Positions 45,620 through 56,141 are shown, counted from the stretch's first letter. The stretch: 64,000 nucleotides of DNA from Streptomyces sp. SW4 (GCA_003248315.1 QKWM01000004.1:5143001-5207000), one strand, 5' to 3'. A program made the numbers and translations. Notes: a model not told the origin generated them from the letters alone.

Positions 45620-47394
45620 TCAGTCGGCCGACCGCGTCCAGCCCTTCGCCTCGACGCGGGCCGCGTCCCCGGGCGCGCCTCGTCGAACAGGACGCCGTCG
45701 GCCGTTTCGGCGCGCAGGCCGTCCACGTACGCCCCGCGGCCCACGTAGAGCCGGTCGGTGGTGTACCGCCAGCGCAGGGTGAGCCGGGACGCTTCCGGGA
45801 GGACGGCGGTGAGCCGGTGCCAGGCGCGGCCCGACCAGCCGGTGGCCGTGCCGTCCGGGTGCTCCTCGGGCCCGGTGTCCCGCCGCTCGGCCGTGAACGG
45901 CACCGGCCGCCAGGTGGCCCCGCCGTCGGCGGTGGCCTCCAGGACGAGGACGTCGGAGCGGGGCTCGGTGTCCCACCACAGGGCGCAGCGCAGCCGCGCG
46001 CCGCCGGCGGTGGTGTCCAGGGCGGGCAGCGTGAGCGTGGCGGTCGTGGAACCGGCCATGCCCGAGAACCAGGCGGTGCGGCCCCGCGGGGGACGGACCG
46101 GGACGGCCCGCGCCAGGTTGTTCGCCGCCGCCACCCGGGGCGCCGACCCGGAACGCCAGCTGCGCACCGGGTGCACCGAGTTGCCGAGCACGACCAGGAA
46201 GGAGTCGGTCGTCGGGTCGAGGACGAGCGAGGTCCCGGTGAAGCCGGTGTGGCCGGCGGTGCGCGGTGTCGCCATCGCCCCCATGTACCAGTGCTGGTAC
46301 AGCTCGAAGCCGAGGCCGTGCTCGTCGCCGGGGAAGCCGGTGTTGAAGTCGGTGAACATCAGCTCCACCGACTCCGGCCGCAGGATGCGCTCCCGGCCGT
46401 AGGAGCCGCCGTTGAGCAGCGTCCGGCCGAGGACGGCCAGGTCCCAGGCGCAGGAGAAGACGCCCGCGTGGCCCGCGACACCGCCGAGGCCGAACGCGTT
46501 CTCGTCGTGCACCTCGCCCCACACCAGGCCCCGGTCCAGCCCGGACCACGGAGCGCGGGCGTCCTCGGTCGCCGCGATCCGGTCTCTCCAGGAGGCGGGC
46601 GGGTTGTAGCGGGTGCGGCTCATGCCGAGCGGGCCGGTGATGTCCTCGCGCAGGAGGGCGTCCAGCGGGCGGCCGGTGACCTTCTCCAGCACCAGCTGGA
46701 GCGAGATCAGGTTCAGGTCCGAGTAGAGGTAGGCGGTCCCGGGCGGGCTGACCGGCCTCTCGTCGTAGACGAGGGCGATCTTCTCCTCGTACGTCGGCGC
46801 CTTGTACAGCGGGATCCAGGCGCGGAACCCGGAGGTGTGGGTGAGCAGCTGGCGGACGGTGACGGCCTCCTTGCCGGCCCGGCCGAACTCCGGCAGGTAC
46901 CGGGCGACCGGGGCCCGCAGGTCCACCGCGCCCCGCTCGATCTGCTGCACGGCGAGGATCGAGGTGAACAGCTTCGACACCGACGCCAGGTCGAAGACGG
47001 TGTCCCGGGTCATGGGGATCTGCTCGCCGGCCGGGAACTCGACGCCGGTGTCGGTCTTCTCGTCGTAGGCCCGGTAGCGGACGGCCATGCCGATGGGCTC
47101 GTGCAGGGCCACGGTGCCGCCCCGCCCGGCGAGCAGGACCGCGCCCGCGTACCAGGGGTGCTCGGGGGAGGGGCCCAGGAACGCCTCGGCGTCGGTGACC
47201 AGTCGCCGCAGGTGGGTGCCGAGCAGCCCGGCGCGCTCCGGAGTGCCGTACCGCAGGGTCGGCCGGTGGCCCCGGTCCGCGGCGGCCGCGGCGGGCCCCG
47301 CCGCGAACGGGGCGAGGGTCAGGGCACCGCCCAGGGCCAGGGCGCGGGCGCCCAGTTGCCGGCGGGTCAGTCCGCGCGCCGTCTCGTCCGCCAT
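45620..47394 (-). CDS. Tat-exported serine hydrolase (class C beta-lactamase / esterase fold) with C-terminal beta domain, one break
   Basis: About 592 aa. The N-terminus LTRRQLGARALALGGALTL is a twin-arginine signal. The penicillin-binding fold spans residues 50-430: SxxK in LASVSKLF, YxN-type YLYSDLNL, and HTG in GHTGFTGTS. It may be an esterase, D-aminopeptidase or muropeptide hydrolase. About 170 extra residues at the C-terminus form a jelly-roll-like domain (TLTLPALDTTAGG, WRYTTDRLYVG). A break near 45682 is repaired by one base. Two GAAA/TTTC palindromes precede the start. Confidence 0.85.
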
Positions 47395-47418
47395 CGAGGA
47401 GCCTCCCGTGCCTGAGCT

Positions 47419-47459
47419 GAAAGTATCTTTCGGGGACCGCCTTGCGGAGTGAAACTTTC
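47419..47459. promoter_or_regulatory. Pair of GAAA-TTTC palindromes upstream of the serine hydrolase
   Basis: GAAAGTATCTTTC (47419-47431) and GAAACTTTC (47451-47459) are both palindromic, with centres 30 bp apart (three helix turns), 25-65 bp before the hydrolase start. Similar GAAA-TTTC boxes are, from memory, targets of ROK- or RpiR-type repressors of sugar and muropeptide genes in Streptomyces. Confidence 0.55.
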
Positions 47460-47678
47460 CTGTCAGGGGCGGGATGTGTCAATGGGGCGTGCGGGGACGG
47501 GCGCACTCCGCACCGGAGTTGACGCCTCGTCAGGGCGCCGCCGGCCGCCGGGTGCCGGCCCTGACGGGCCGTGCCGCACCCTTCGTCGCGGCCGCTCGGG
47601 CGGACGCGGGACTTTCGTCGCTCGCCCGTCGACCTCCGGCCGATCCCCGGCCCCGCCCCGGATTCCTAGCGTGCCGGT

Positions 47679-48935
47679 ATGACCACCACGACCAAGGAGC
47701 CGCCCCTGCGGCGCGGCGGCGTACGGCCCGCGGAACGGGCCCTCGCCCCCGACCTCGCCCGCGGCCTGATGCTGCTCGGCATCGTGCTCTCCAACACCGT
47801 CTTCCACCTCTGGACGGCCCCGCGGGGCCCCTCCGGTTGGCAGCCCGTGGACGGCTCCTGGCTCGACCGGGCCGTGCAGTTCGGCATGATCACCGCGCTC
47901 GACCTGCGGGTCTACCCGCTGTTCGCGTTCCTGTTCGGCTACGGCATGATGCAGCTCTACCTGCGGCAGACCGCCGCGGGCACCGACGGCCGCGACGCCG
48001 CGCGCGTTCTGCGCCGGCGCAGCCTCTGGCTGATCGTCATCGGCCTCGCCCACGCGTCGCTGCTGATGGCCGGCGACATCATCGGCTTCTACGGCGTCCT
48101 CAGCCTCGTCCTCGGCCTGGTCTTCCTGCGCCGCGGCGAACGGGCCCTCGCGTGGTGGACCGGCATCGGGGTCGCGCTGCTGCTGCTCGTCACGGCCGGG
48201 CCCCTGCTGGCCGCGCTGCTGCGGGGCGAGCTGGGCACCCTGGGCGACGCCCACGCCGAGGCCGGCCACCTCGCCTACGCCTCGGGGGAGGACAGCTGGC
48301 TCGCCGCCGCCGGCACCCGGCTGGAGACGGGGCTGTTCGTCACCTTCGTGGCCGCCCCGCTGGCTCTGGCCGGCGGCGGGTACGCCGTCTTCCTGCTCGG
48401 CTTCTGGGCCGCCCGCCGGCGTGTCCTGGAGGAGCCCGGCCGCCACCGCACACTGCTGCGCCGCACGGCCGTCATCGGCATCGCCGTCGGCTGGCTGGGG
48501 GCGCTGCCCGCGGCGCTCGCCCATGCCGGCGTCCTGGACGTCCCGCCGGACGCCGAGAGCGAGTCGGGGGCGCTCACCATGCTCCGGGACCTCACCGGCA
48601 GCGCCGCCGGGCTCGGCTACGTCGCCGCGATCGCCCTGTGCGCGCACTGGTGGACCGGCCGCACCCGCCGGCGGGGCACCCGCGCGGTGACGGCCCTGGC
48701 CGCGGTCGGCAAGCGGTCGCTGTCCTGCTACCTCGCGCACTCGCTGCTCTTCGCCCCCGTGCTGGCCGCCTGGGGCCTCGGTCTCGGCGCACACCTCGGC
48801 AGCGCCACCGCGGCCCTCTTCGCGACCGGCGTCTGGCTGGTGACGGTGGCCGGCGCGTACGCCCTGGAACGCGCCGGCCGCCGGGGACCCGCCGAGGCGG
48901 TGCTGCGCCGCCTGATGTACGGCTCCCGCCGGTGA
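47679..48935 (+). CDS. DUF418 membrane protein
   Basis: 418 aa, intact. About nine hydrophobic helices. Family features: LAPDLARGLMLLGIVLSNT at the start, VYPLFAFLFGYG, LWLIVIGLAHASLL, and a C-terminal DUF418 segment with VGKRSLSCYLAHSLL. The family is sometimes linked to acyl transfer or transport, without proof. ATG 47679 is preceded by a GTGCCGGT sequence with little Shine-Dalgarno character. It is divergent from the serine hydrolase. Confidence 0.85.
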   Translation: MTTTTKEPPLRRGGVRPAERALAPDLARGLMLLGIVLSNTVFHLWTAPRGPSGWQPVDGSWLDRAVQFGMITALDLRVYPLFAFLFGYGMMQLYLRQTAAGTDGRDAARVLRRRSLWLIVIGLAHASLLMAGDIIGFYGVLSLVLGLVFLRRGERALAWWTGIGVALLLLVTAGPLLAALLRGELGTLGDAHAEAGHLAYASGEDSWLAAAGTRLETGLFVTFVAAPLALAGGGYAVFLLGFWAARRRVLEEPGRHRTLLRRTAVIGIAVGWLGALPAALAHAGVLDVPPDAESESGALTMLRDLTGSAAGLGYVAAIALCAHWWTGRTRRRGTRAVTALAAVGKRSLSCYLAHSLLFAPVLAAWGLGLGAHLGSATAALFATGVWLVTVAGAYALERAGRRGPAEAVLRRLMYGSRR

Positions 48936-48954
48936 GCCGCCCGGTGACGCGGCG

Positions 48955-51380
48955 TCAGCGCCGCTCGCGCACCCGCACCACCTCCAGGTCCGGCGAGGAG
49001 CGGATGTCCTTCTCGCAGAACCGCGAGGTCACCCACTTCTCCTCGGAGAACAGCCGGGTCTGGTCGGCGGACCGGGGCGAGGTCGGGTCGGACGACTGCC
49101 CGTACGTCAGCAGGGTCCGCGCCACCGGGCAGGGGCCGCCGTCGAAGCCCACGGCCTGGAGATAGCTGGACCCGTGCACCACCTCGCGGTAGCCGCCCCG
49201 TTCGGTGTCCCACCGGGGCTCGATCTTGTTCCAGACGCCCAGGGCCTCGGTGCCGCCGCCCACCGGGATGCGCTCCCCGCCGCGGACCACGTACTGGTGC
49301 TCCCCGAGCGGGGCGTCCAGCGGGATACCGGCCGCCCGCAGCTCGGCCACCGCGTCCGCGAGGGCCGTGGCGACACCGGGCTCGGCCGTGTTCAGGGTGT
49401 GCGGGGTCCGCACCGGGTCGGCGGCCGAGAACGGCACCTTCCACAGCCGCTCCGCCGGCACCGCGGCCGTCAGCTTCCGCCAGAACCGGTCGAAGAGCAG
49501 CGCCCCGCGGCTGCCGGTCTCCATCGTGCGGTCCCACGCGGCGAGCACCGGGCACGCCGCCCGCACGTCGACGGCCCGGCCGTCGCTCCCGGTCGCCGTG
49601 CCGCCGGGCAGCGCGGCGCACGCCCGCGCGGCGTCGGCGGCGGCCAGCCCACCGGCGGGCGCGCGGTTCGCGAACTGCTGGCGCTGGAGGTCCCGCACGG
49701 TCAGCCGGCCGCGGTCCGCCATCGCCGCCACGTCCTCCAGCGCGCCGCGGGTGCGCAGCGACCGCGGGGTGCCGACGGTGCCGAACACCCTCTCGTACCC
49801 CGTCAGCGGCCGGTCGGCGTTGGTGAGCCAGGCGCTGTCGTTGGAGTTCTCGGCGTACGGCGCGTCGGTCAGCGTCGGCATCCGCGACGGGCCGAAGATC
49901 CCCGGCTGCACGGCGTCCCGGTCGCGGCCGAGGGCGCACGCGCCGCGCGAGCCGTCCAGGACCGCGACCCCGGAGGCCGGGTACGTCGCCCTGCCGAGCG
50001 GGGTGGAGCAGCGCTCGGCCAGCTCGTCGGTGATCCGGGGCAGCACCTGCGACTGCGTGAACAGCGTGTGCCCGCGGGAGTCGGCGGCGATCGTGTTCAC
50101 CCACGGGATCCCCTGCGTACGCCGCAGGGCGGCCAGCATGTCGGCCGTGCCGCGGGCCCGGCTGAAGCCGAGGGCGGTGTCGGAGGCGCGCAGGTTGGTC
50201 GCGTTGGGGTCGTTCAGCGCGAAGGCCGTGGTCGCGGTCCAGGGCAGCGGGAGCGACGCGCCGAGCGAGGTCACGACCGGCCCGTACCGGGTCCACCACT
50301 GCGTCCGCGTCACGGGTTGGCCGCCCGCGACCGGCACGGTGACGGTCCGTTTCGTCATGCGTTCGCGGCGGCCGTCGACCAGGTAGACCGTCGGGTCACC
50401 GGGATCCAGCGTCAGCTGGTGGAGGTTGAGCGTCACCCCGGTGGCCACGGTGTGGCTCCAGGCGACGTGCGCGTTGTGCCCGATGGAGATGGTCGACGTG
50501 CCGAGCAGCGAGGCGCCCGCCACGTTCAGCCGCCCGGGGATCGTCTGCTGCGACTGCCAGAAGCGGCGGCCCCCGTGCCACGGGTAGTGCGGGTTGCCGA
50601 GCAGCAGACCGCGGCCGTTCGCCGTCGTCCCGCCGCCGAAGGCCACGGCGTTGGACCCCATGTCCGCGTCGCCGGCCGCGAACAGCTCCCGGGCGGCCCG
50701 CGCGGCGGCGTCGGCGTCGGGACCCCGGCGGACGCCGCCTTCCCGGCCGGGGGCGCGGCGGCCGTGATGCCGTCCACGGCGCGGCCCTGCCCGCCGAGCA
50801 CGGAGATCGCGAACCCGCGCGCGGCCACGTCCAGCGCGGTCACCGGACGCACCCACCGCGCGCCCCGGCACGCCGGGTCGGTGATCCGGTTCTGCGCCAG
50901 CCAGGCGTTGTAGCCCGCGGCGAAGCCCCGCATCAGCTCCTTCACGTCCCCGCTGGGCCCGCGCGGCGCGGGCACCCGCAGCAGCTTCTCCACGGTGCCC
51001 GCCTCCCGGACCCCGCGGAAGTACAGGTCGCTGGCGAGGTTGGTGCTCGCCGAGGAGAGCGAGCCGTCGGTCGCGGCGTCCGGGCCGAAGAACCGCGAGC
51101 GCTCGCCGCGCACCGTCACGAACCCGTCGGCCAGCGTGCAGACCTGGTCGGCGGCCTGCGCCCAGCCGGTGCCGAACCCGAGGTCGGCGTAGTCGTCGGC
51201 GAGGATGTGCGGAATGCCGTGCTCGGTGTACCGGATCACGGCGGACAGCCCGCCGTGCGACGGACGTTCGTCCCGGTCCGGCCGCTCGTGCCGGTCGGCC
51301 GCGGACGCCGGCAGCGCGGTGACGGCGGCGAGCAGGGCGACGGCAGGGGCGAGGAACCGTCGGGAACGACGGGTGCGCAT
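48955..51380 (-). CDS. Secreted penicillin-acylase-family amidohydrolase (AHL/lipopeptide acylase type), break(s) near the spacer
   Basis: About 808 aa precursor of an N-terminal-nucleophile hydrolase. The signal peptide (RRFLAPAVALLAAVTALPASA) is followed by the alpha chain (GIPHILADDYADLGFGTGWAQA) and a short spacer. Self-cleavage before Ser in ADMGSNAVAFGGG then creates the beta-chain nucleophile. Later motifs are GNPHYPWHG and YAENSNDSAWLTNADRPL. Streptomyces relatives cleave acyl-homoserine lactones, penicillin V or aculeacin-type lipopeptides. ATG 51380 has GGGAGG. Breaks near 50735 are single bases. Two Cys pairs suit an exported enzyme. Confidence 0.87.
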
Positions 51381-51502
51381 GGGACCTCCCGACATCACTG
51401 GGGAAGGGCGGTTGACCGTACCACTCGGTATGTGCACGTGTCAGTGACATGACGAACGGCGGTCCGCGGGCGGAGACCGCACCCGTCCCGGGGAGCGCGC
51501 GC

Positions 51503-51550
51503 ACCGCGCCCCGGCCGGACGCACGCACCGCGCCCCGGCCGGACGCACGC
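51503..51550. repeat. 24-bp tandem repeat, two perfect copies
   Basis: ACCGCGCCCCGGCCGGACGC plus ACGC (24 bp) is repeated at 51503-51526 and 51527-51550, just upstream of the acyl-CoA ligase start. If translation began at ATG 51449 it would add a TAPRPDAR repeat to the N-terminus. Confidence 0.85.
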
Positions 51551-51589
51551 GTCTTGACCCGCCCGGCACCGGGCCGAGGATCGTCAGTC

Positions 51590-53133
51590 ATGACGCCCGG
51601 ACACGGCAGCACGGTCGACGGGGTGCTGCGGCGCAGCGCCCGGCGCACCCCGGCACGCATCGCGGTCGAGTACGGCGACCGCTCCTGGACCTACGAGGAA
51701 CTCGACGCCGCCGTCTCCCGCGCGGCGACCGTCCTGCGGGACGAGGGCCTGGCGCCCGGCGACCGGGTCGGCGCCTACGGCCACAACTCCGACGCCTATC
51801 TCATCGCCTTCCTCGCCTGCGCCCGCGCCGGCCTGGTGCACGTGCCGGTCAACCAGAACCTCACCGGCGACGACCTCGCCTACATCGTCGGCCAGTCGGG
51901 CAGCACCCTCGTCCTCGCCGACCCGGACCTGGCCGGCCGGCTCCCCGGCGGCGTACGGACCCTGCCGCTGCGGGACGCCGCCGGCTCCCTCCTCGCCCGG
52001 CTGGACACGGCGCGGGCCTACGACGGCCCCGAGCCCGGCGCCGGGGACCTGGTGCAACTGCTGTACACCTCCGGCACCACCGCCCTGCCCAAGGGCGCGA
52101 TGATGACCCACCGGGCGCTGGTCCACGAGTACCTCAGCGCCATCACCGCCCTCGACCTGAGCGCCGGGGACCGGCCCGTCCACGCGCTGCCGCTGTACCA
52201 CTCGGCGCAGATGCACGTCTTCCTGCTGCCCTACCTGGCGGTCGGCGCGACGAACACCGTCCTCGAGGCGCCCGACGGCGACCGCCTCTTCGACCTGATC
52301 GAGACCGGCCGCGCGGACAGCCTCTTCGCGCCGCCCACCGTGTGGATCGGCCTGGCCAACCGGCCCGACTTCGCGACCAGGGACCTCGGCGGCCTGCGCA
52401 AGGCGTACTACGGGGCGTCGATCATGCCGGTGCCCGTCCTGCGGCGGCTGCGGGAGCGGCTGCCGTCGCTCGCCTTCTACAACTGCTTCGGGCAGAGCGA
52501 GATCGGACCGCTGGCCACCGTCCTCGGCCCCGCCGAGCACGAGGGCCGGATGGACTCCTGCGGCCGGCCCGTGCTGTTCGTCGAGGCCCGCGTCGTCGAC
52601 GAGGACGGCAAGGACGTGCCCGACGGCACGCCCGGCGAGATCGTCTACCGCTCCCCGCAGCTGTGCGAGGGCTACTGGGACAAGCCCGAGGAGACCGAGG
52701 AGGCCTTCCGCGGCGGCTGGTTCCACTCCGGGACCTCGCCGTACGGGACGCGGACGGCTACTTCACGATCGTCGACCGGGTCAAGGACGTCATCAACTCC
52801 GGTGGCGTCCTCGTCGCCTCGCGCCAGGTGGAGGACGCCCTCTACACCCACCCCGCCGTCGCCGAGGCCGCCGTGATCGGCCTGCCCGACGAGCGGTGGA
52901 TCGAGGCCGTCACGGCGGTCGTCGTCCCCCGCGGCGAGGTCACCGAGGCGGACCTGGTCGCCCACGCGCGCCAGAGGCTGCCCGCCTTCAAGGCGCCCAA
53001 GCGGGTGCTGTTCGCGCCGGAGCTGCCCCGCAACGCCAGCGGCAAGATCCTCAAGCGGGAGCTGCGGGACCGGTTCGCCGGCGCGGGCCGCCGGCCGCCC
53101 GCGTCCGGCCCGACCGGCGACACCGCCCGCTAG
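51590..53133 (+). CDS. Acyl-CoA synthetase (AMP-forming), one break
   Basis: About 515 aa. Adenylation motif A3 is LLYTSGTTALPKGAMMTH; A5 is FYNCFGQSEIG; A8 is DRVKDVINSGG; and the catalytic Lys is in PRNASGKILKREL. It should activate a fatty or aryl acid to the CoA thioester. ATG 51590 has GAGGA eight bases upstream; a longer form from ATG 51449 is possible. A break near 52735 (WFHSGDLAVRD) is one missing base. Its TAG stop is within the terminator hairpin shared with the convergent paaK. Confidence 0.88.
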
Positions 53134-53151
53134 AGGGGCGCCTCTAGCGGG
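53126..53151. terminator. Bidirectional hairpin terminator carrying both stop codons
   Basis: CCCGCTAGAGG and CCTCTAGCGGG form a perfect 11-bp stem with a GGCG loop. The TAG ending the acyl-CoA ligase (53131-53133) and the TAG ending paaK on the other strand (53144-53146) are mirror parts of the same stem. Confidence 0.85.
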
Positions 53152-54441
53152 GGCGCTCGTCGACGATCCGCCGGATCTTGCCCACCGACCGCTCCAGCGA
53201 CTCCGGTTCGACGATCTCCACCCCCGCCGACACCCCGATGCCGTCCTTGATCTGCTGCGCGATCGCCCGCGCCGCCGCCTCACGCACCTGCGGCCCGGCG
53301 TCCGGGCGGGCCTCCGCCCGCACGGTCAGGGCGTCGAGCCGCCCCTCGCGGGTGAGCCGCAACTGGAAGTGCGGCGCCACGCCCGGTGTGCGCAGCACGA
53401 TCTCCTCGATCTGGGTGGGGAAGAGGTTCACCCCGCGCAGGATCACCAGGTCGTCGCTGCGCCCGGTGACCTTCTCCATCCGGCGGAACACCCGTGCCGT
53501 CCCCGGCAGCAGCCGCGTCAGATCACGCGTCCGGTACCGGATCACCGGCATCGCCTCCTTGGTCAGCGAGGTGAACACCAGCTCGCCCTCGCTGCCGTCC
53601 GGCAGCACCTCACCGGTCACCGGGTCGACGATCTCCGGGAAGAAGTGGTCCTCCCAGACGTGCAGCCCGTCCTTGGTCTCCACGCACTCCTGCGCCACAC
53701 CGGGCCGATCACCTCCGACAGCCCGTAGATGTCGACGGCGTCGATCGCGAACCGCTCCTCGATCTCCCGCCGCATCTCCTCCGTCCACGGCTCCGCCCCG
53801 AAGACGCCCACCCGCAGCGACGTGCCGCGCGGATCGACGCCCTGCCGCTCGAACTCGTCCAGCAGCGTGAGCATGTAGGACGGGGTGACCATGATGACGC
53901 CGGGCCGCAGATCCTGGATCAGCTGCACCTGGCGGGCGGTCATGCCGCCGGACGCCGGGACCACCGTGCAGCCCAGCCGCTCCGCCCCGTAGTGCGCGCC
54001 CAGTCCGCCCGTGAACAGCCCGTAGCCGTACGCCACGTGCACCGTGTCCCCGGGCCGGGCACCCGCGGCCCGCAGCGACCGGGCGACCATGTCCGCCCAC
54101 AGCGACAGATCGCCGTCGGTGTAGCCGACGACCGTCGGCCGGCCGGTGGTGCCGCTGGAGGCGTGGATGCGGCGCACCTTCTCCCGCGGCACGGCGAACA
54201 TCCCGTACGGGTAGTTCTCCCGCAGGTCGGCCTTGGTGGTGAACGGGAAGCGCGCGAGGTCGTCGAGCGACCGGCAGTCCTCGGGACGGACCCCGGCCTT
54301 GTCGAAGGAGTCGCGGTAGAAGGGCACGTTGTCGTAGGCGTGCCGCAGCGACGCGCGCAGCCGCTCCAGCTGCAGCGCCCGCAGCGCCTCCCGGTCGAGC
54401 CGTTCCCCCGCGTCCAGCAGCTCCGTCGTCGCATCCGTCAT
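53144..54441 (-). CDS. paaK: Phenylacetate-CoA ligase, one break
   Basis: About 432 aa. It activates phenylacetate to phenylacetyl-CoA, the first step of the paa pathway. Diagnostic PaaK features: YDNVPFYRDSFDKAGV near residue 35, IHASSGTTGRPTVVGYT (AMP motif), VFGAEPWTEEMR, IYGLSEV.GPGVA, and the C-terminal LRGVNLFPTQIEEI. ATG 54441 follows GGAGAAG. A break near 53702 is one missing base. The ring-hydroxylating paaABCDE genes are not in the window. It is convergent with the acyl-CoA ligase. Confidence 0.92.
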
Positions 54442-54634
54442 CGGGACTTCTCCCTCGCCCAGCACGTCATCACGGGCGACCGATCATTCGGTCGTGTTGC
54501 CGGAGATCAGTAACGCAGGCCGCACGCGCCCCGGGCAAGGGGCCTGCCCCCACTTTCCAGGGCCCCTCCCGCACTCCTCCAGCAGCCGTCCCCGCCCACG
54601 CGTTCCACGCCAGCCCCACCGCCTCCGCCCGCCA

Positions 54635-54671
54635 AAACCGGTTACGGCCACCGGCGAAACCGGTTGCGGCC
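54635..54671. promoter_or_regulatory. Two AAACCGGTT(A/G)CGGCC direct repeats 22 bp apart
   Basis: AAACCGGTTACGGCC (54635-54649) and AAACCGGTTGCGGCC (54657-54671) differ in one base. Each contains the palindrome AACCGGTT, and their 22-bp offset places them on the same helix face. They lie 18-54 bp before the alpha/beta hydrolase start. Confidence 0.6.
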
Positions 54672-54688
54672 CGTGGCAGACGCCGGTG

Positions 54689-55540
54689 ATGATCGGCGCC
54701 GTGCCGACCTTCACCGCCCACGACGGAACCCGGCTCGCCTACCACGTCCGAGGCGAGGGCGACCCGCTCGTGGTGCTCCCCGGCGGACCCATGCGGGCCT
54801 CCGCCTACCTCGGAGACCTCGGCGGGCTCACCGCCCGTCGCCGGCTGATCCTGCTCGACCTCCGCGGCACCGGGGACTCCGCCGTCCCGGCGGACCCGGC
54901 GACCTACCGCTGCGACCGGCAGGTCGCCGACGTCGAGGCGCTGCGCGTCCACCTCGGGCTGGAGCGCGTCGACGTGGTCGCGCACTCGGCCGGCGGCAAC
55001 CTGGCCCTCCTCCACGCCGCCCGCCACCCCGGCCGGGTCTCCCGTCTGGCGCTCGTCACCGTCATCCCCCGGGCCCTCGGTATGCCGGCGACGGCAGGGG
55101 ACCGGCGGGCCGCGGCCCTGCTGCGCAAGGACGAGCCCTGGTACGCGCAGGCGTCCCCGGCCTTCGAGGCCTGGCTGGCCGGCACCGGCGGCTACGACCC
55201 GGTCCTCGCCCCCTTCTTCCACGGCCGCTGGGACGAGGCGGCCCGCGCCCTCGAGGCCGCCGGCGACACGGAGTACAACGACGACGCGGCCGAGGTGTTC
55301 GACGCCGCGGGCGCCTACGACCCGCCCGCCACCCGGGCCGCCCTGGCCGGCTTCCCCTCCCCGGTCCTCGTCCTCGCCGGCGAACTCGACGGCGGCCCGC
55401 GCCCGGACCTGGCCCGACGCAGCGCCGAGGTGTTCCCCGACGCCGAGTTCGCGGTGCAGCCCGGCGCCGGGCACTATCCGTGGCTGGACGACCCGCGGTG
55501 GTTCGCACAGCGGCTGATCGCCTTCTTCGGCCCCTCCTGA
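54689..55540 (+). CDS. Alpha/beta hydrolase, proline-iminopeptidase-like
   Basis: About 283 aa, intact. Oxyanion loop VVLPGGPMRASAYLG with the HGG-like PGGP typical of prolyl iminopeptidase relatives; nucleophile elbow VAHSAGGNLAL (Ser near 97); acid in LAGELDGGPRP; His in QPGAGHYPWLDDP. The substrate is unknown. ATG 54689 and GTG 54701 are both possible starts, and neither has a strong ribosome site. The repeated AACCGGTT boxes directly upstream suggest tight regulation. Confidence 0.82.
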   Translation: MIGAVPTFTAHDGTRLAYHVRGEGDPLVVLPGGPMRASAYLGDLGGLTARRRLILLDLRGTGDSAVPADPATYRCDRQVADVEALRVHLGLERVDVVAHSAGGNLALLHAARHPGRVSRLALVTVIPRALGMPATAGDRRAAALLRKDEPWYAQASPAFEAWLAGTGGYDPVLAPFFHGRWDEAARALEAAGDTEYNDDAAEVFDAAGAYDPPATRAALAGFPSPVLVLAGELDGGPRPDLARRSAEVFPDAEFAVQPGAGHYPWLDDPRWFAQRLIAFFGPS

Positions 55541-55623
55541 AAGGTCCCCCTCACGTGGCCTGTCGGCGCCCCGGGCCGCTCGCTAGGCTGACCGCGGACG
55601 ACGCAATCGGGAGGAGCACGGAC

Positions 55624-55864
55624 GTGGCCGAGACCACCACCCACCAGCGCCCGCTCACCGGCTGGGACAAGCCGGAGCTGGACCTCAGCAACGCGCAGTG
55701 GCAGTCCAGCAGCCGCGGCCGGGGGATGTCCAGATCGCCTTTGTCGAGGGCTTCATCGCCATGCGCAACAGCGCCCGCCCGGAGAGCCCCTCCCTGATCT
55801 TCACGCCCGACGAGTGGGGCGCGTTCGTGTCGGGGCCCGGGAGGGCGAGTTCGACCTCACCTGA
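55624..55864 (+). CDS. DUF397 protein, two breaks
   Basis: About 80 aa. DVQIAFVEGFIAMRNSARPESP then FTPDEWGAFVSG is the DUF397 signature, abundant in Streptomyces beside XRE regulators. GTG 55624 has GGAGGAG. Breaks near 55722 and 55838 are single missing bases, restoring the end REGEFDLT. No XRE partner is adjacent here, which is somewhat unusual. A possible -10 (TAGGCT) lies near 55584. Confidence 0.82.
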
Positions 55865-55880
55865 GCCGGGCCGCACGCCC

Positions 55881-55923
55881 CCGAGGGCCGGGCCCGATAC
55901 CGAGGGCCGGGCCCGGCCTCGGG
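55881..55923. terminator. GC-rich dyad after the DUF397 gene
   Basis: CCGAGGGCCGGGCCCG occurs twice (55881-55896 and 55900-55915). The second copy runs into CCTCGG, forming a near-perfect hairpin CCGAGG...CCTCGG. The position 17 bp past the stop suggests termination. Confidence 0.5.
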
Positions 55924-55950
55924 GACATCGCCCGCCCCGAGGATGCCGAC

Positions 55951-56040
55951 CGGACCGGCGGTGTCATCCGGACCGGCGGTGTCATCCGGACCGGCGGTGT
56001 CGCCCGAACCGGCGGTGTCGCCCGAACCGGGGGTGTCGAC
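55951..56040. repeat. 18-bp minisatellite, five copies
   Basis: Five head-to-tail copies of CGGACCGGCGGTGTCATC: the first two are identical, then variants at one to three positions (CGGACCGGCGGTGTCGCC, CGAACCGGCGGTGTCGCC, CGAACCGGGGGTGTCGAC). It lies between the DUF397 and UspA genes. Being 18 bp, it keeps all frames open, but no ribosome site or start supports a gene. Confidence 0.9.
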
Positions 56041-56141
56041 CTCGATTTTCCGGACACGCGACCCCCAGCGCCCCCGAGGCACCGGCGCCCGGGCGAGGCT
56101 GGCGCCGGAGGGACAGGGCGTACCCCGGAGGTGAGGAACCC

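Noticed and set aside
48955..51380. Assignment as a quorum-quenching AHL acylase
   Set aside because: The family also includes penicillin V and lipopeptide acylases. Substrate cannot be read from the visible motifs.
55951..56040. Possible CRISPR array from five regularly spaced repeats
   Set aside because: The 18-bp units are head to tail without spacers, and no cas genes are nearby. It is a minisatellite.
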